From the NCBI GenBank assembly GCA_002049455.2, contig KV918917.1:24014-88013 (forward strand): a stretch of 64,000 nucleotides of DNA. Reading direction: 5' to 3'. Position numbers and translations under genes: made by a program. Under the pieces are notes generated by a model. That model saw only the letters and a list, made by a program, of their open reading frames with translations, made no database searches and was not told the origin of the DNA. Numbering within the stretch: the stretch's first letter is position 1; each line of letters starts with the position of its first letter. The stretch comes from Porphyra umbilicalis (Eukaryota > Rhodophyta > Bangiophyceae > Bangiales > Bangiaceae). Positions 46,501 to 55,157 of this stretch are shown piece by piece.

Positions 46501-48391
46501 GGGCCGAAATCAGTGCCGCGCGGCGCTGTCCGTCGAGACCGCCGGGGGCCTGCGGGTAGACGTCGTGAACGATGCACTTGGCAATGGTCTTGACCGCCGA
46601 CGTCACGTGCGTCACATAGTGGTTTTCAAAAGCCGTCGCCACGGTGGCCCAACCAGACGTGTCGCCCGGACTCGGCAGCAGCGTGCTGCACGGCAACTGG
46701 CTTTGCTCGGTCACCGCGTCTGCCACCGCCGCCGACGCCGCCACAAAGGCAGAGTAGTCGCCGTCGCCTTGGGCGGCGGCCTTGATGTCCCCGCGGGGCT
46801 TGACGCGTGCGCCTCTACCCGAGCAATCGACGCACGCCCGCCGGGGGGCGCCGCCAAACGCACCGACGCCGCGACAAGAGAAGGTCGAAGCGACCTGCTT
46901 CCAGGCAAGCCCGTGGTTGCTTGTCAGCGACGCCGGCACGGCCGCGATAAACTCGTCGAGCGTGCGCCGGCGGTGGCCGCCGCCACCGCCGCCATCGCCG
47001 CCCGCACCCTGCCCGCCGCCACCACCATCGACGCGCTCGAGCAGGTACCGCATCGTGCCGTCCATGACAATGGACACGAGCCGCAGATGCTTTGTCTGTG
47101 CCGTGGCCAACTCGGTCAGCGCGGCCGCCCCCGCGGCAGCGTTTGCGACAGCGGCGGCGGTCCCCGTCGGCGCGCGTCGGCTCGACGTCGTAGGCGGGCG
47201 CCCCGTCGGGGGCAAAGCGTTTGCCGGCCGCCCTGGCGCCAGCCGTCGTCGGACACCAAAAAACCGGTCGACCGACACGGAAACGGTCGTCGTCACCTCC
47301 CCCGTCATGCGGTGCTGGTCGACGCACCCCAAGTCGCGCCCGCGGTCTGCATTGTGGCCCGACCAGCCGTGGGCGACGGCTCGCAGCGGACACACAGCGC
47401 TGGCCCGGGTGTGACCACGCGCGTGGCACGCACTGCACTTGTTGTTTCCGCTGCCGGCCTTGGCGCCCTTGGTCGCCTTGGCCGCCTCGCCACGCGCCGC
47501 GTGCGCCGCCTGGGTGGCAGCGTCAGCCGGACACGTTTTCACATTGTGCTCCGTCGCCCCGCAGCCGCCGCATCGACGCTGGCGGCCACGCGTGCCGCCG
47601 CCGCCGCGCGCCGTGGCGCCAGCGTCGCCACCATTGCCGTCGCCATCGTCGTCGCCTGCGTGGTCCCCCGCGTCGGGCTGCACCATGGGGATCAGGCCCT
47701 TGACCGCCGACAAGACGCTGCCCGCCGCGTGACGCGCTCGCGCGCAGAGGCGCCTGCACGCCACCCGGACGGAGGCGTCGGCTCTTGTGTCGGCATTGGC
47801 GGGGGGTGCCGCGGCGCCCTCGTCACCGTCGTTTGGTGCGGGTGGCCGGGGCGGCGGCACCGTCACCGCAGCGACGGCTTGCAGCACGGCAGTAGAGGCC
47901 GACGTGGCGTCGTCCATCGCCGCCGACGCGGGCGACCCAGTGCCCTGCGCGTGCACCGGCTTTGATGCGAGGAGCTTGGACAGGAGGGCACTCGCGGCAA
48001 GCAAGCTCGCCACCGGCCCCGCATCACCGGCCGCCGCACACGCGGCGACGGCTGCGGCAACCTCCACCGTCGCCGACCGCACGGCATACGCCGCACTCTG
48101 CCGCGTGCTGTCGAGGGGGCCACCCGCCTTGATTGCCGCGTCCTCGCCGGCCGTACCGAGGCGCGTGACCTCGTCGTCGTCGTCGTGGTCTACCCCCACC
48201 GGCCCAGCCACACCCCCGCCATTGTCGCCATTGTCGATGCCGCTCGCCGTCGCCTCGCAGGGCGGCGCTGTCGCCAAACTGGTCGTCGTCGTGGGGCGCC
48301 GCGTCGTGGGACAGTGGCCGCTGCGACGCGCCCGAAGCGCTGTCGACGTGCCGGGCGCCTCCTCCTCGTCGGTCGACGACTGGTCGTCCAT
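43558..48391 (-). CDS. Fanzor (eukaryotic TnpB-like RNA-guided nuclease), two frame breaks in C runs
   Basis: One locus of about 1,610 codons read in three frames: ATG 48391 (MDDQSSTDEEE) to the C run 45929-45943, then to the G run 45367-45378, then to TGA 43558-43560. The N-terminus is acidic and disordered, followed by two zinc knuckles (CGGCGATEHNVKTC and CSACHARGHTRASAVC). A conserved-looking core follows (ENHYVTHVTSAVKTIAKCIV; VGPSIVSDGVGVHFTIR). Nuclease signatures: RuvC-I FVGWDPGVASIVAAY (Asp codon near 45842), VYVDEHNTSLTCAECGHGL (Asp-Glu near 44361-44356) with the first zinc-ribbon pair, second pair KLCTNVAC, and RuvC-III GRDTNAARNMSKIA (Asp near 43977). This order is the TnpB/Fanzor hallmark; Fanzors are RNA-guided DNA endonucleases found in eukaryotic transposons. 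No DDE or other transposase sits beside it. The basic insert KKRGRG may aid nuclear entry. The catalytic residues all appear present, so the protein may be functional if the homopolymer breaks are assembly errors. Confidence 0.85.
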
Positions 48392-48683
48392 GGCGGGGGA
48401 CGAGCGCACACGGGCGGGGGAGGGCTTGACGTCCTCAAGGCGGTGGCGCGCCCTTGCCGCCCGCTGGGGGTGCCGGCGCGGGGCGGCACGGCGGCCAGGC
48501 CTGTGGGCGCATGGTTGTGCACGGCGCCAGCACCCATCACACCTTTTATAGGAAACGGCACGGGTAGCGGTGGCTGGCTTGCCGCGGACCGCCAAACGAC
48601 ACGGGCGGGACTAGACCACCCTGCGAGACGGTCTAGGAGCTGGTTGCGGGCCGGCCGAGCGCACGAAACAAACACACCCTCGC

Positions 48684-48819
48684 GTGCAGGCACTCCCGCC
48701 GCGCTCTCCTCCTTTCTCGGCTCCACGCGCCACGCCGCGGCCGGCTCGTGCGTGCAGGCACTCCCGCCGCGCTCTCCTCCTTTCTCGGCTCCACGCGCCA
48801 CGCCGCCGCCGGCTCTTGC
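48684..48819. repeat. 68-bp tandem duplication upstream of the Fanzor gene
   Basis: Two near-identical head-to-tail copies beginning GTGCAGGCACTCCCGCCGCG at 48684 and 48752. They lie about 300 bp upstream of the Fanzor start, in its likely promoter. Confidence 0.9.
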
Positions 48820-49437
48820 AGGTGGGTGTACCCACAGGCCGCCATGCGGGCACCGGCGGCCGTGGGAGAAGCTCGGCGGTGGGCCGGCGGGTCGGCACCC
48901 GATGGGTCGGCACCCGACGGCGAGAGAAGACAATGTACGGACGAACGGGCACCGCGAGTCCCCCTTCCCGCCCCCCCCCCCCCCCCCTCCGCGGGGGTGG
49001 TGTGTGGAAAATTGTGACGTCATACGCGCGGGCGTGTCACGGACAGAAGGGGTGTGGCGCGTTGAACGCCACCGTTGGCCATCATGGAGACGCCTGGACG
49101 ACGTCTTGCCGACCGCTGCGGTGCGGCGGCGTCGCCGCATAGAGCACATGCCCGCCATACAGGTCCCACGGGTCCGACAGATGGGCCCAGCCACAGCGCT
49201 GCGACGACCCCACGCCCATCCCACCGGGGCGTGCGACCACCTTGCCGAAACACCCCCTCCTACCTGGTGTTGAACGCGCCGACATGGATGAAACCCGGTC
49301 GCACGAGTCGTCGTGGCGGTGGGGGTGGTCGGTCGTGTGGGGTGGGAATTTGGACCATCACGGCTGGTGTCAGTCGCCTCGGCGGCGCCGCTGCACTAGA
49401 TACCCCCCACCATACCTGGTGAGGGGGGGGGGGGCGG

Positions 49438-49575
49438 GGACAATGAGGACGATGAGGAACACCAGGACAATGTGGACAATGAGGAAACAGACAATGAGGA
49501 CAATGAGGAAATTGAAGAAAACGGACAAGGAGGACAAGGAGGACAATGGGGACAATGAGGACATTGAGGCATCCG
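49438..49575. repeat. degenerate GACAATGAGG minisatellite
   Basis: An interspersed 6-10 bp motif family (GACAATGAGG, GACAATGTGG, GACAAGGAGG) repeated about fourteen times; purine-rich on the plus strand. Confidence 0.8.
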
Positions 49576-49650
49576 AGAGTACGGGGCGGCCGTCTCTGGG
49601 ACGACCAAACACCGGCATTCGGGCGCTCAGTGGCGGACGGGCCCCACGCC

Positions 49651-49700
49651 GACACCCACCGACACCCACCGACACCCACCGACACCCACCGACACCCACC
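49651..49700. repeat. five exact 10-bp repeats
   Basis: Five perfect consecutive copies of GACACCCACC, which in one frame would encode Thr-Asp/His-Pro-rich sequence; no gene is supported. Confidence 0.95.
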
Positions 49701-49920
49701 AAGACGCGGCGCGCGGCGCGCGTCTCCACCACCACCACCGCCGGGCACGAGTGCGAGAGCGCCGACTCGCGCTCTGGCCAGGCGACACCGTCGCGGTTGC
49801 TGCCGTCGGATCGGTAGTTGCGTCGAGTCGCGCCAATTGAAAATAAGCCGCCCGCGCAGTCTTAAATACAATTTCAAAGTGGTCTACAACCCGCCTCAAG
49901 TTCGGTACCATCGGTCAAAG

Positions 49921-50020
49921 TGTCGATCACTGGGTTAAAGTGTCGGTCACTGGGTTAAAGTGTCGGTCACTGGGTTAAAATGTCGTTCACTGGGTGAAAG
50001 TGTCGATCATCGGGTCGTCT
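49921..50020. repeat. 20-bp tandem repeat array
   Basis: Four clean copies of TGTCGGTCACTGGGTTAAAG (with one or two base changes each) plus a fifth diverged copy, in exact 20-bp register from 49921. Confidence 0.95.
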
Positions 50021-50413
50021 GCAGCGGGGTTATGTCTGGTGGTGGGCGGTCAGTTTGGTGGCGCCTCTGTCGTCTCCGGATCATACGCGTAGTTGTGTAC
50101 CCAAATTGCACTATCAACTCTTGAGACGAGGAGATGCTGCGGTGTGGTTGGTGGTGCGACAAGGCAATGACGACCGGCGCTCCGGCACATGCACGCACTC
50201 TAGCTCGCTGCTCCCCAGCGCCTTCAGCATTCCACTCTGTCCCTCCCCCTGGCCATCCCAAGTCTCCCACCTTGTCCGTTGTGCTTGTACTTCCCCACCT
50301 TTGTGCGCGTTTGTGGATTCCCTGTAGACGCTTACAACACCCGACGCGTTCCGACAGCCGTATAGAAGCCGCTCGTATAATCGTCAGCCTCGGTCTTTCG
50401 GACAAAGGTCCGT

Positions 50414-50675
50414 TGCATTCAAAAAACATCTCGCCTGTGGGGGCAGGCGAGGCGGGTCCCCCCGCCGCCCCCCCGCTCACGCCCCCCCCCGGCGGCGGCG
50501 CCGAGCGCTTCGGCGGTGACGCGTTCCCCCCCGACAACCCCCCCGACACGGCGGGCTCCCCATGGGCGGCCACCACCCGCACGACCTGCCCAAACAGCGC
50601 CGCCTCGTCGAGGTCGTCGAGTGGCGACTCATAATCGCCCTCGTCCTCCTCCGAGTCGTCGTCCCAAAAGCTCGC
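50414..50675 (-). pseudogene. possible relic of an importin-7-type receptor C-terminus
   Basis: A minus-strand frame reads ASFWDDDSEEDEGDYESPLD, then DLDEAALFGQVVRVVAA. This acidic stretch followed by a Tyr-x-Ser-Pro-hydrophobic-Asp box and a short helix is the pattern found near the C-terminus of importin-7/8-type nuclear import receptors and plant SAD2. A Gly/Pro/Ser-rich tail follows, into about 50414. Nothing upstream (50676-52600) resembles the roughly 1,000 residues expected before it, so it looks like an isolated fragment or a terminal exon separated by rearrangement. The assignment rests on a short motif and is tentative. Confidence 0.3.
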
Positions 50676-51002
50676 GGCATTGTGTGGTGCCCCTGTACGG
50701 GAGATTGCTTGATAGGCGTGGATGTGGAGTCTGGAGTGCCGTCTGTCGTTCACTGTATGCATCATTACGCTCCTCCCACCTCTTTACAACTCCGCTTCTG
50801 AACTTCTCCCGCCCGTCACCGCCAGCACAAGCACCTCCTGCACCACCGACATGCCCAAATAAACGAGCGTGTGGCGTTCTCCTCGCACATTTCCCAGTAG
50901 CCATTCCCAGTGTGCCTCGACGCACGCCAGCTTTCCCACCACCGGGGCGGGGTCAAGTGCCGCCGCCGACTATACGAGCTAAAGATCCCCCCATTTCAAT
51001 GT

Positions 51003-51548
51003 GGGCTGTGGCATCGGATAGGACTCGCAAAGGAGCATCGCGTGCATATGCGAAACTCACAGACGTGCCACGCACCGGCCGTTGAGCGACGGCTCGACTT
51101 TATAGACGTGCACTGAAAAAGTGATGCCAAAGAGGGGGTCCTCACGCAACTGCACAAAAACCTAATGGAGGCTGCTCCCATGACCGCTCTGTATCGAGAA
51201 GCGCCGTGAAAAGACCAAACGGCGATGCTTTTTTTCATAACATACGCAACCCCTCCCAGACGCATCAATTTCAATGGTTCGGAGCCTACGAAAAACGCGT
51301 TGGCGACGCTTCAGCTTGTCAAACTGCCTGTTTTGGGCTGTGGCATCGGATAGGACTCGCAAAGGAGCATCGCGTGCATATGCGAAACTCACAGACGTGC
51401 CACGCACCGGCCGTTGAGCGACGGCTCGACTTTATAGACGTGAACTGAAAAAGTGATGCCAAAGAGGGGGTCCTCACGCAACTGTACAAAAACCTAATGG
51501 AGGCTGCTCCCATGACCGCTCTGTATCGAGAAGCGCCGTGAAAAGACC
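51003..51548. repeat. 214-bp direct repeat, 332-bp period
   Basis: 51003-51216 and 51335-51548 are almost identical (a few substitutions over 214 bp). Similarity continues in weaker form for about 60 bp to the right of each copy, so this is a tandem duplication of an approximately 332-bp unit. On the minus strand each copy carries a similar short frame (reading SFHGASRYRAVMGAASIRF), preserved between the copies but without a recognised domain. Confidence 0.95.
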
Positions 51549-51897
51549 TATCCGCGGGGCTATTTTTCGCAACATACACCACCCTCCCAGAAGCATGACA
51601 GTCTATGGTGCGTCTGCCGGTGCCGCCGCACCGCGGCGACCGCCGGTGGTCGCGGCGCGGGGTGACTTCTGGCCGGTGCTCTCGGCGGAAGGTGACCTCT
51701 GCTCGGGCGAGCGAGCGTGCTGCCTCCGCTGCCGCCAGGCGGAGCTTTGACCGCTGCCGCCGCCACCGCGGCCACGGCCGTCACGGGCGCCAACCGGAGT
51801 GCCGCCGCGCGGCCACCGGCAGGCGCCCGCGGCGCGGCGCGATCGCCGTGGGGGGGACGCTGTGGCGTCCTCCCTCCGGCCACCGCCGAACTGCCCA

Positions 51898-52035
51898 CGC
51901 TGTGCGGCGGCGGCGGCTGCGGCGGCGGCTGCGGCGGCTGCGGCGGCGGCGGCGGCTGCGGCGGCGGCTGCGGCGGCTGCGGCGGCTGCGGCGGAGGCGG
52001 CGGCGGCTGCGGCGGCGGCTGCGGCGGCGGCGAGC
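51898..52035. repeat. GGC/TGC triplet array
   Basis: An irregular (GGC)n(TGC) triplet microsatellite of about 140 bp. It gives Ala, Gly/Cys or Arg/Leu runs depending on frame and strand. Open frames across it, such as the minus-strand Ala-rich one, are best explained by the repeat. Confidence 0.9.
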
Positions 52036-52629
52036 GCAGCGGCTGCGGCGGCCGACGCGGCCGACGGGGTCGCGACGGCCGGCGCAGCGCGCCACACCGC
52101 CCCACGCAGTCCCCGACCCCGCGTAGTAGGTTGACTCACAAACAGGATCCGCTGCCGATTCGGTGACACCTCGCGACCGGGGAGCGTCAGCAGCAGAATT
52201 TCGGAAACCACAAATGATGAATTTCTAAAAGACTTACTGGCTCTGACATCACTCGCACGAGGGAAGCGTTGATGTCAATGACCCCGTATTGAGACAAGCG
52301 CACCTATATCTCCCCGGCTATTGCGAGAGGGCGCCACTGGACGGCCAAAATGCAGCCCGGAACGCGCGCCTCTGCGCGCGGCCACGGCTGCCTCACGTCT
52401 GGCGTGCCCAGCGCCGCCACATAGGCCCATTTTCTCCACCTCGCTGCACGTGACACCTTCCGGCCGCCCCGGGCCGCCGCAGCTGACCGTCTCACGGACT
52501 GACTTTGGTGCAGGCCACCGCCCCACTTCCCCTCGTTCACGATTACCGCTCCCACCCCTGCGCTCGCCCACTTCCTTCCGGAACCCCCCTCTCTCTTACT
52601 CTTTCCCCGTCTTGCTCCGCGTGACCACC

Positions 52630-53868
52630 ATGGATGCGGCGGGCGGGGCCCTGCCCGGCGGCGCGGCAGATCCTGCCAGCCAAGACCCTCGGGGTCCCGG
52701 GACAGCGGATGCCCGTGGCGGACGTACCCAACGTCGCGTTGCTTCGACGACCGGGGCGGCCTTTGGGGGGGACGGGCAAGGGCCTCATGCCGGGGGAGAC
52801 CGGGCGGGCGACTCGACGGTTGCGGGGGGGGACGGCGGTGCTGCGGCGCCACCAGCGGACCAAGGTTCCATTCCCGCAAAAAGCTCATCCAACCAATTTT
52901 TTCCCCATGTGACGATCGGCATCATCAAGCGCTGGAAGGACCTGGTGTTTGTGCGCGGGCGCCGCCATGAGCGGCGCGGCGTCGCCAAACGGCTGCAAGC
53001 CAACAACATTGCGGACCACCTGGTGTCCCACGACGCCTGGGTGCAGCGGTTGGACGTGGGAGGGGGCAAGAAGATGGACAAGGCGGCGGTGTCCCGCATC
53101 ATCGCGAAAGCCGTCAAGTTCAACAACGAGGTGAACGCCATACGACTCGCCAACACCGGCGCGGCGCCCGGGGTGGCAAAAAAAGCCGTGAAGGAACACG
53201 TGGCGATCAAGGCCAGAACGTGGCGAATTGGCGCCAAGGACGCGAGGCGCATACTCAAGTACGCAAGTAAGACCTGTCCCGTGGTGGGCGGCGTTATGCG
53301 GAGCCCGCCCCCTTTTGGCGGGTCCCGCCCGAACGACACCCCCGACAAGTCGGGAAGTGACAGCCAATCAGATGGCGACGATGTCGGGGGGGCGGGCGCC
53401 TTGGACACGGAGCCGGACAAGACCCCGTCCGCCAGCGACGAAGGCGACAGCACGTCGCTCGAGTCGTCGGACGACGGCGCGCCGTTCGCCCCCATGCCGA
53501 CAGCCGAGGGGGCGGGGCGGGGGGTGCCAAGCCGGGAGGACGCAGTGGACCTATCGCCTGCATCGGCCACCGGCGTCAACGTGGCCGGGGGAGCTAGTGG
53601 GCGGTCGAGGAGGGCGGCGTTGGCGGAAGCCTCCATGGAGGCGTCCATGCCGGGCGGTGCGGATGTTATGCGCTCGCTTGCCGGCTCGCTGTCCGACGCT
53701 TCGAGGCGTTTCGATGAGAAACAGAAGACGAAGCGCCTCGCTGCGGCCGCAGGGGAGGTTACGAAGAGGGTAGAGTTCCTTACTGCACTCGTCAAGGAGC
53801 ACCCACACGATGAGGGCTTCCGTGACATGCTGCGTGATGCTCTGCGGGGCGGTGAACCGCCCGAGTGA
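52630..53868 (+). CDS. Harbinger-associated second protein (probable DNA-binding accessory protein)
   Basis: 412 residues from ATG 52630 (accATGG; MDAAGGALPGGAADPASQ) to TGA 53866-53868, intronless. The N-terminus is Gly/Asp-rich and disordered. Residues about 100-210 form a basic, helical region (NQFFPHVTIGIIKRWKDLVF, RHERRGVAKRLQANNIADHL, AAVSRIIAKAVKFNNEVNAI, DARRILKYASK). It is followed by an acidic Ser-rich linker and a C-terminal helical segment (RFDEKQKTKRLAAAAGEVTK). In PIF/Harbinger elements the partner gene encodes a Myb/SANT-like protein that binds the transposase and element ends. I cannot see a clear Myb signature here, so that role is inferred from position and from the basic helical core. 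Confidence 0.65.
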   Translation: MDAAGGALPGGAADPASQDPRGPGTADARGGRTQRRVASTTGAAFGGDGQGPHAGGDRAGDSTVAGGDGGAAAPPADQGSIPAKSSSNQFFPHVTIGIIKRWKDLVFVRGRRHERRGVAKRLQANNIADHLVSHDAWVQRLDVGGGKKMDKAAVSRIIAKAVKFNNEVNAIRLANTGAAPGVAKKAVKEHVAIKARTWRIGAKDARRILKYASKTCPVVGGVMRSPPPFGGSRPNDTPDKSGSDSQSDGDDVGGAGALDTEPDKTPSASDEGDSTSLESSDDGAPFAPMPTAEGAGRGVPSREDAVDLSPASATGVNVAGGASGRSRRAALAEASMEASMPGGADVMRSLAGSLSDASRRFDEKQKTKRLAAAAGEVTKRVEFLTALVKEHPHDEGFRDMLRDALRGGEPPE

Positions 53869-53879
53869 CAACGCATTTA

Positions 53880-55157
53880 CTATCTCATGTGCGCACGATA
53901 GATGCCCTTCTCTCTCATAAAAGCACACACGACGTTTTGCACCTGCAGACGCATTGGCAGCGCCCCGGCCTCTGGGTCGTCGATGGCCGAGGGAGAGGGA
54001 TCAGCCAGCGGCTGCCGCGGGAAGTCATCGCCTCGGGCGACACAGACGTTGTGCAAGACACAGCATGCCACGATCCAGTCCATCGCGAAAGAAAAGTGGG
54101 CATCGCTCGCCAGGCCGACCCGCAGCTCCTTGAGACTCCCCCATCGCCCCTTCAAAATGCCGATGGTGTGCTCCGACTTTACCCGCAGCCTTGCCAACTG
54201 GTAGTTATAGTTTTTGTCAGCAGCCGTCTTACACTCAGGACGCTTGAATGGGCCAATCACATGCCGCGTGTAGAGCATACCCTTGTCACCGAGCAGGTAT
54301 TGGCTAGCCGAGAAGAAGATATTTGAGTGCTCACTCCACTCGGCCAGCGTCTGCACAAACGTATCGGGCGCCGCACCCGTACAGCCGACGACGACGTTGG
54401 TGATCGAGCAGTCCCAGTCGCACGTGATCAGGCCGCTCAGGCTGTAACGTGACTTCCGGTCATAGTACGTCCATGGGTGGAGGGCGGGCTGGTAGGCGAG
54501 GGGGAAGGTGGTGCCGTCCGTGGCACCGATGCAGCCCTGGAATCCAAACTTGGAGACCGCGTAGGACGATAGGTGCTCGCGCCGCTGCGCATTTGGCCAC
54601 CGGATGTGCACAGGTGCGAGAGACACGAGGGCCTTGACGACCCTGCGGCTACTTTTTACCACAGCACCTACCGACACCCCAAACAGGTCCGCGACGGCGT
54701 CGACGGAGCACGCGTTGCCGTAATGGCCGAGACGATAGAGGGTGATGGCAAGCTGCAGCTGTAGGTCCACCTGGGCGCCCCCGCGGGAACGGAAAAAAAC
54801 CGAGCGCGCATCCCTGCGGAGCGCCAACAGCACCGCCGCAAATGTCGCGCGGTCAACCCGAAAGTAGCCGCGGAAGCGCTGCTCGGATGAGTGGTAGAAC
54901 GCCGACTTGTACCAGGCGTCGGACTTGGCCACGCCGGCCCCCCCACGAGCCAAGTAACGACGCCCGTGCGTCTTGCGGAACGCATCGTACGACAGCGCCC
55001 AACCCAATTGCAGTCCCATCTTGGCCGTCCGCCCACCACCAGGAAACACGTCTTGCTCCTCCACCCACCCGACGTCGATAGCAGCGAGAAGAATAGTGAA
55101 AAACAATACTCGTTTACGGAGAGTAGCGAGCACGAGCGGGCGTGTTCGGCGCCCCAT
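53880..55157 (-). CDS. PIF/Harbinger transposase (DDE_Tnp_4 family)
   Basis: 425 residues from ATG 55157 (MGRRTRPLVLATLRK) to TGA 53880-53882, intronless and intact. The helical N-terminal part includes FRVDRATFAAVLLAL and a helix-turn-helix-like block LGHYGNACSVDAVADLFGVS, as in PIF transposases. The catalytic core shows GATDGTTFPLAY (Asp about 214), YYDRKSRYSLSGLITCDWD, GAAPDTFVQTLAEW, YLLGDKGMLYT (Asp about 291) and KSEHTIGILKGRWG (Glu about 329). These are the DDE triad contexts of the DDE_Tnp_4 family (related to the host protein HARBI1). A domesticated HARBI1-like gene is the alternative. The adjacent partner gene and repeat-rich setting favour a transposon. Confidence 0.9.
   Translation of the reverse strand: MGRRTRPLVLATLRKRVLFFTILLAAIDVGWVEEQDVFPGGGRTAKMGLQLGWALSYDAFRKTHGRRYLARGGAGVAKSDAWYKSAFYHSSEQRFRGYFRVDRATFAAVLLALRRDARSVFFRSRGGAQVDLQLQLAITLYRLGHYGNACSVDAVADLFGVSVGAVVKSSRRVVKALVSLAPVHIRWPNAQRREHLSSYAVSKFGFQGCIGATDGTTFPLAYQPALHPWTYYDRKSRYSLSGLITCDWDCSITNVVVGCTGAAPDTFVQTLAEWSEHSNIFFSASQYLLGDKGMLYTRHVIGPFKRPECKTAADKNYNYQLARLRVKSEHTIGILKGRWGSLKELRVGLASDAHFSFAMDWIVACCVLHNVCVARGDDFPRQPLADPSPSAIDDPEAGALPMRLQVQNVVCAFMREKGIYRAHMR

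Larger units (their letters stand above)
48392..50413. other. minisatellite-rich DNA upstream of the Fanzor gene
   Basis: About 2 kb with no gene. It holds the 68-bp duplication (48684-48819), a degenerate GACAATGAGG repeat (49438-49575), five 10-bp units (49651-49700) and a 20-bp array (49921-50020). The GC-rich left end presumably contains the Fanzor promoter. Open frames through the repeats have no start or domain. Confidence 0.4.
52630..55157. mobile_element. PIF/Harbinger-type DNA transposon, two convergent genes
   Basis: A DDE transposase (minus) and an accessory protein gene (plus) face each other with stops 12 bp apart (53868 and 53880), the two-gene composition known from PIF/Harbinger elements. 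Both frames are intact, suggesting a recent or still active copy. The element ends (terminal inverted repeats and a 3-bp TWA target duplication) were not identified, so the true element is larger than this span. Confidence 0.75.

Noticed and set aside
49651-50020. CRISPR-like array
   Set aside because: The 10-bp and 20-bp units are contiguous tandem repeats without unique spacers, in a eukaryotic context.
51603-52211. Alanine-run protein on the minus strand
   Set aside because: Explained entirely by the GGC/TGC triplet array; no conserved flank.
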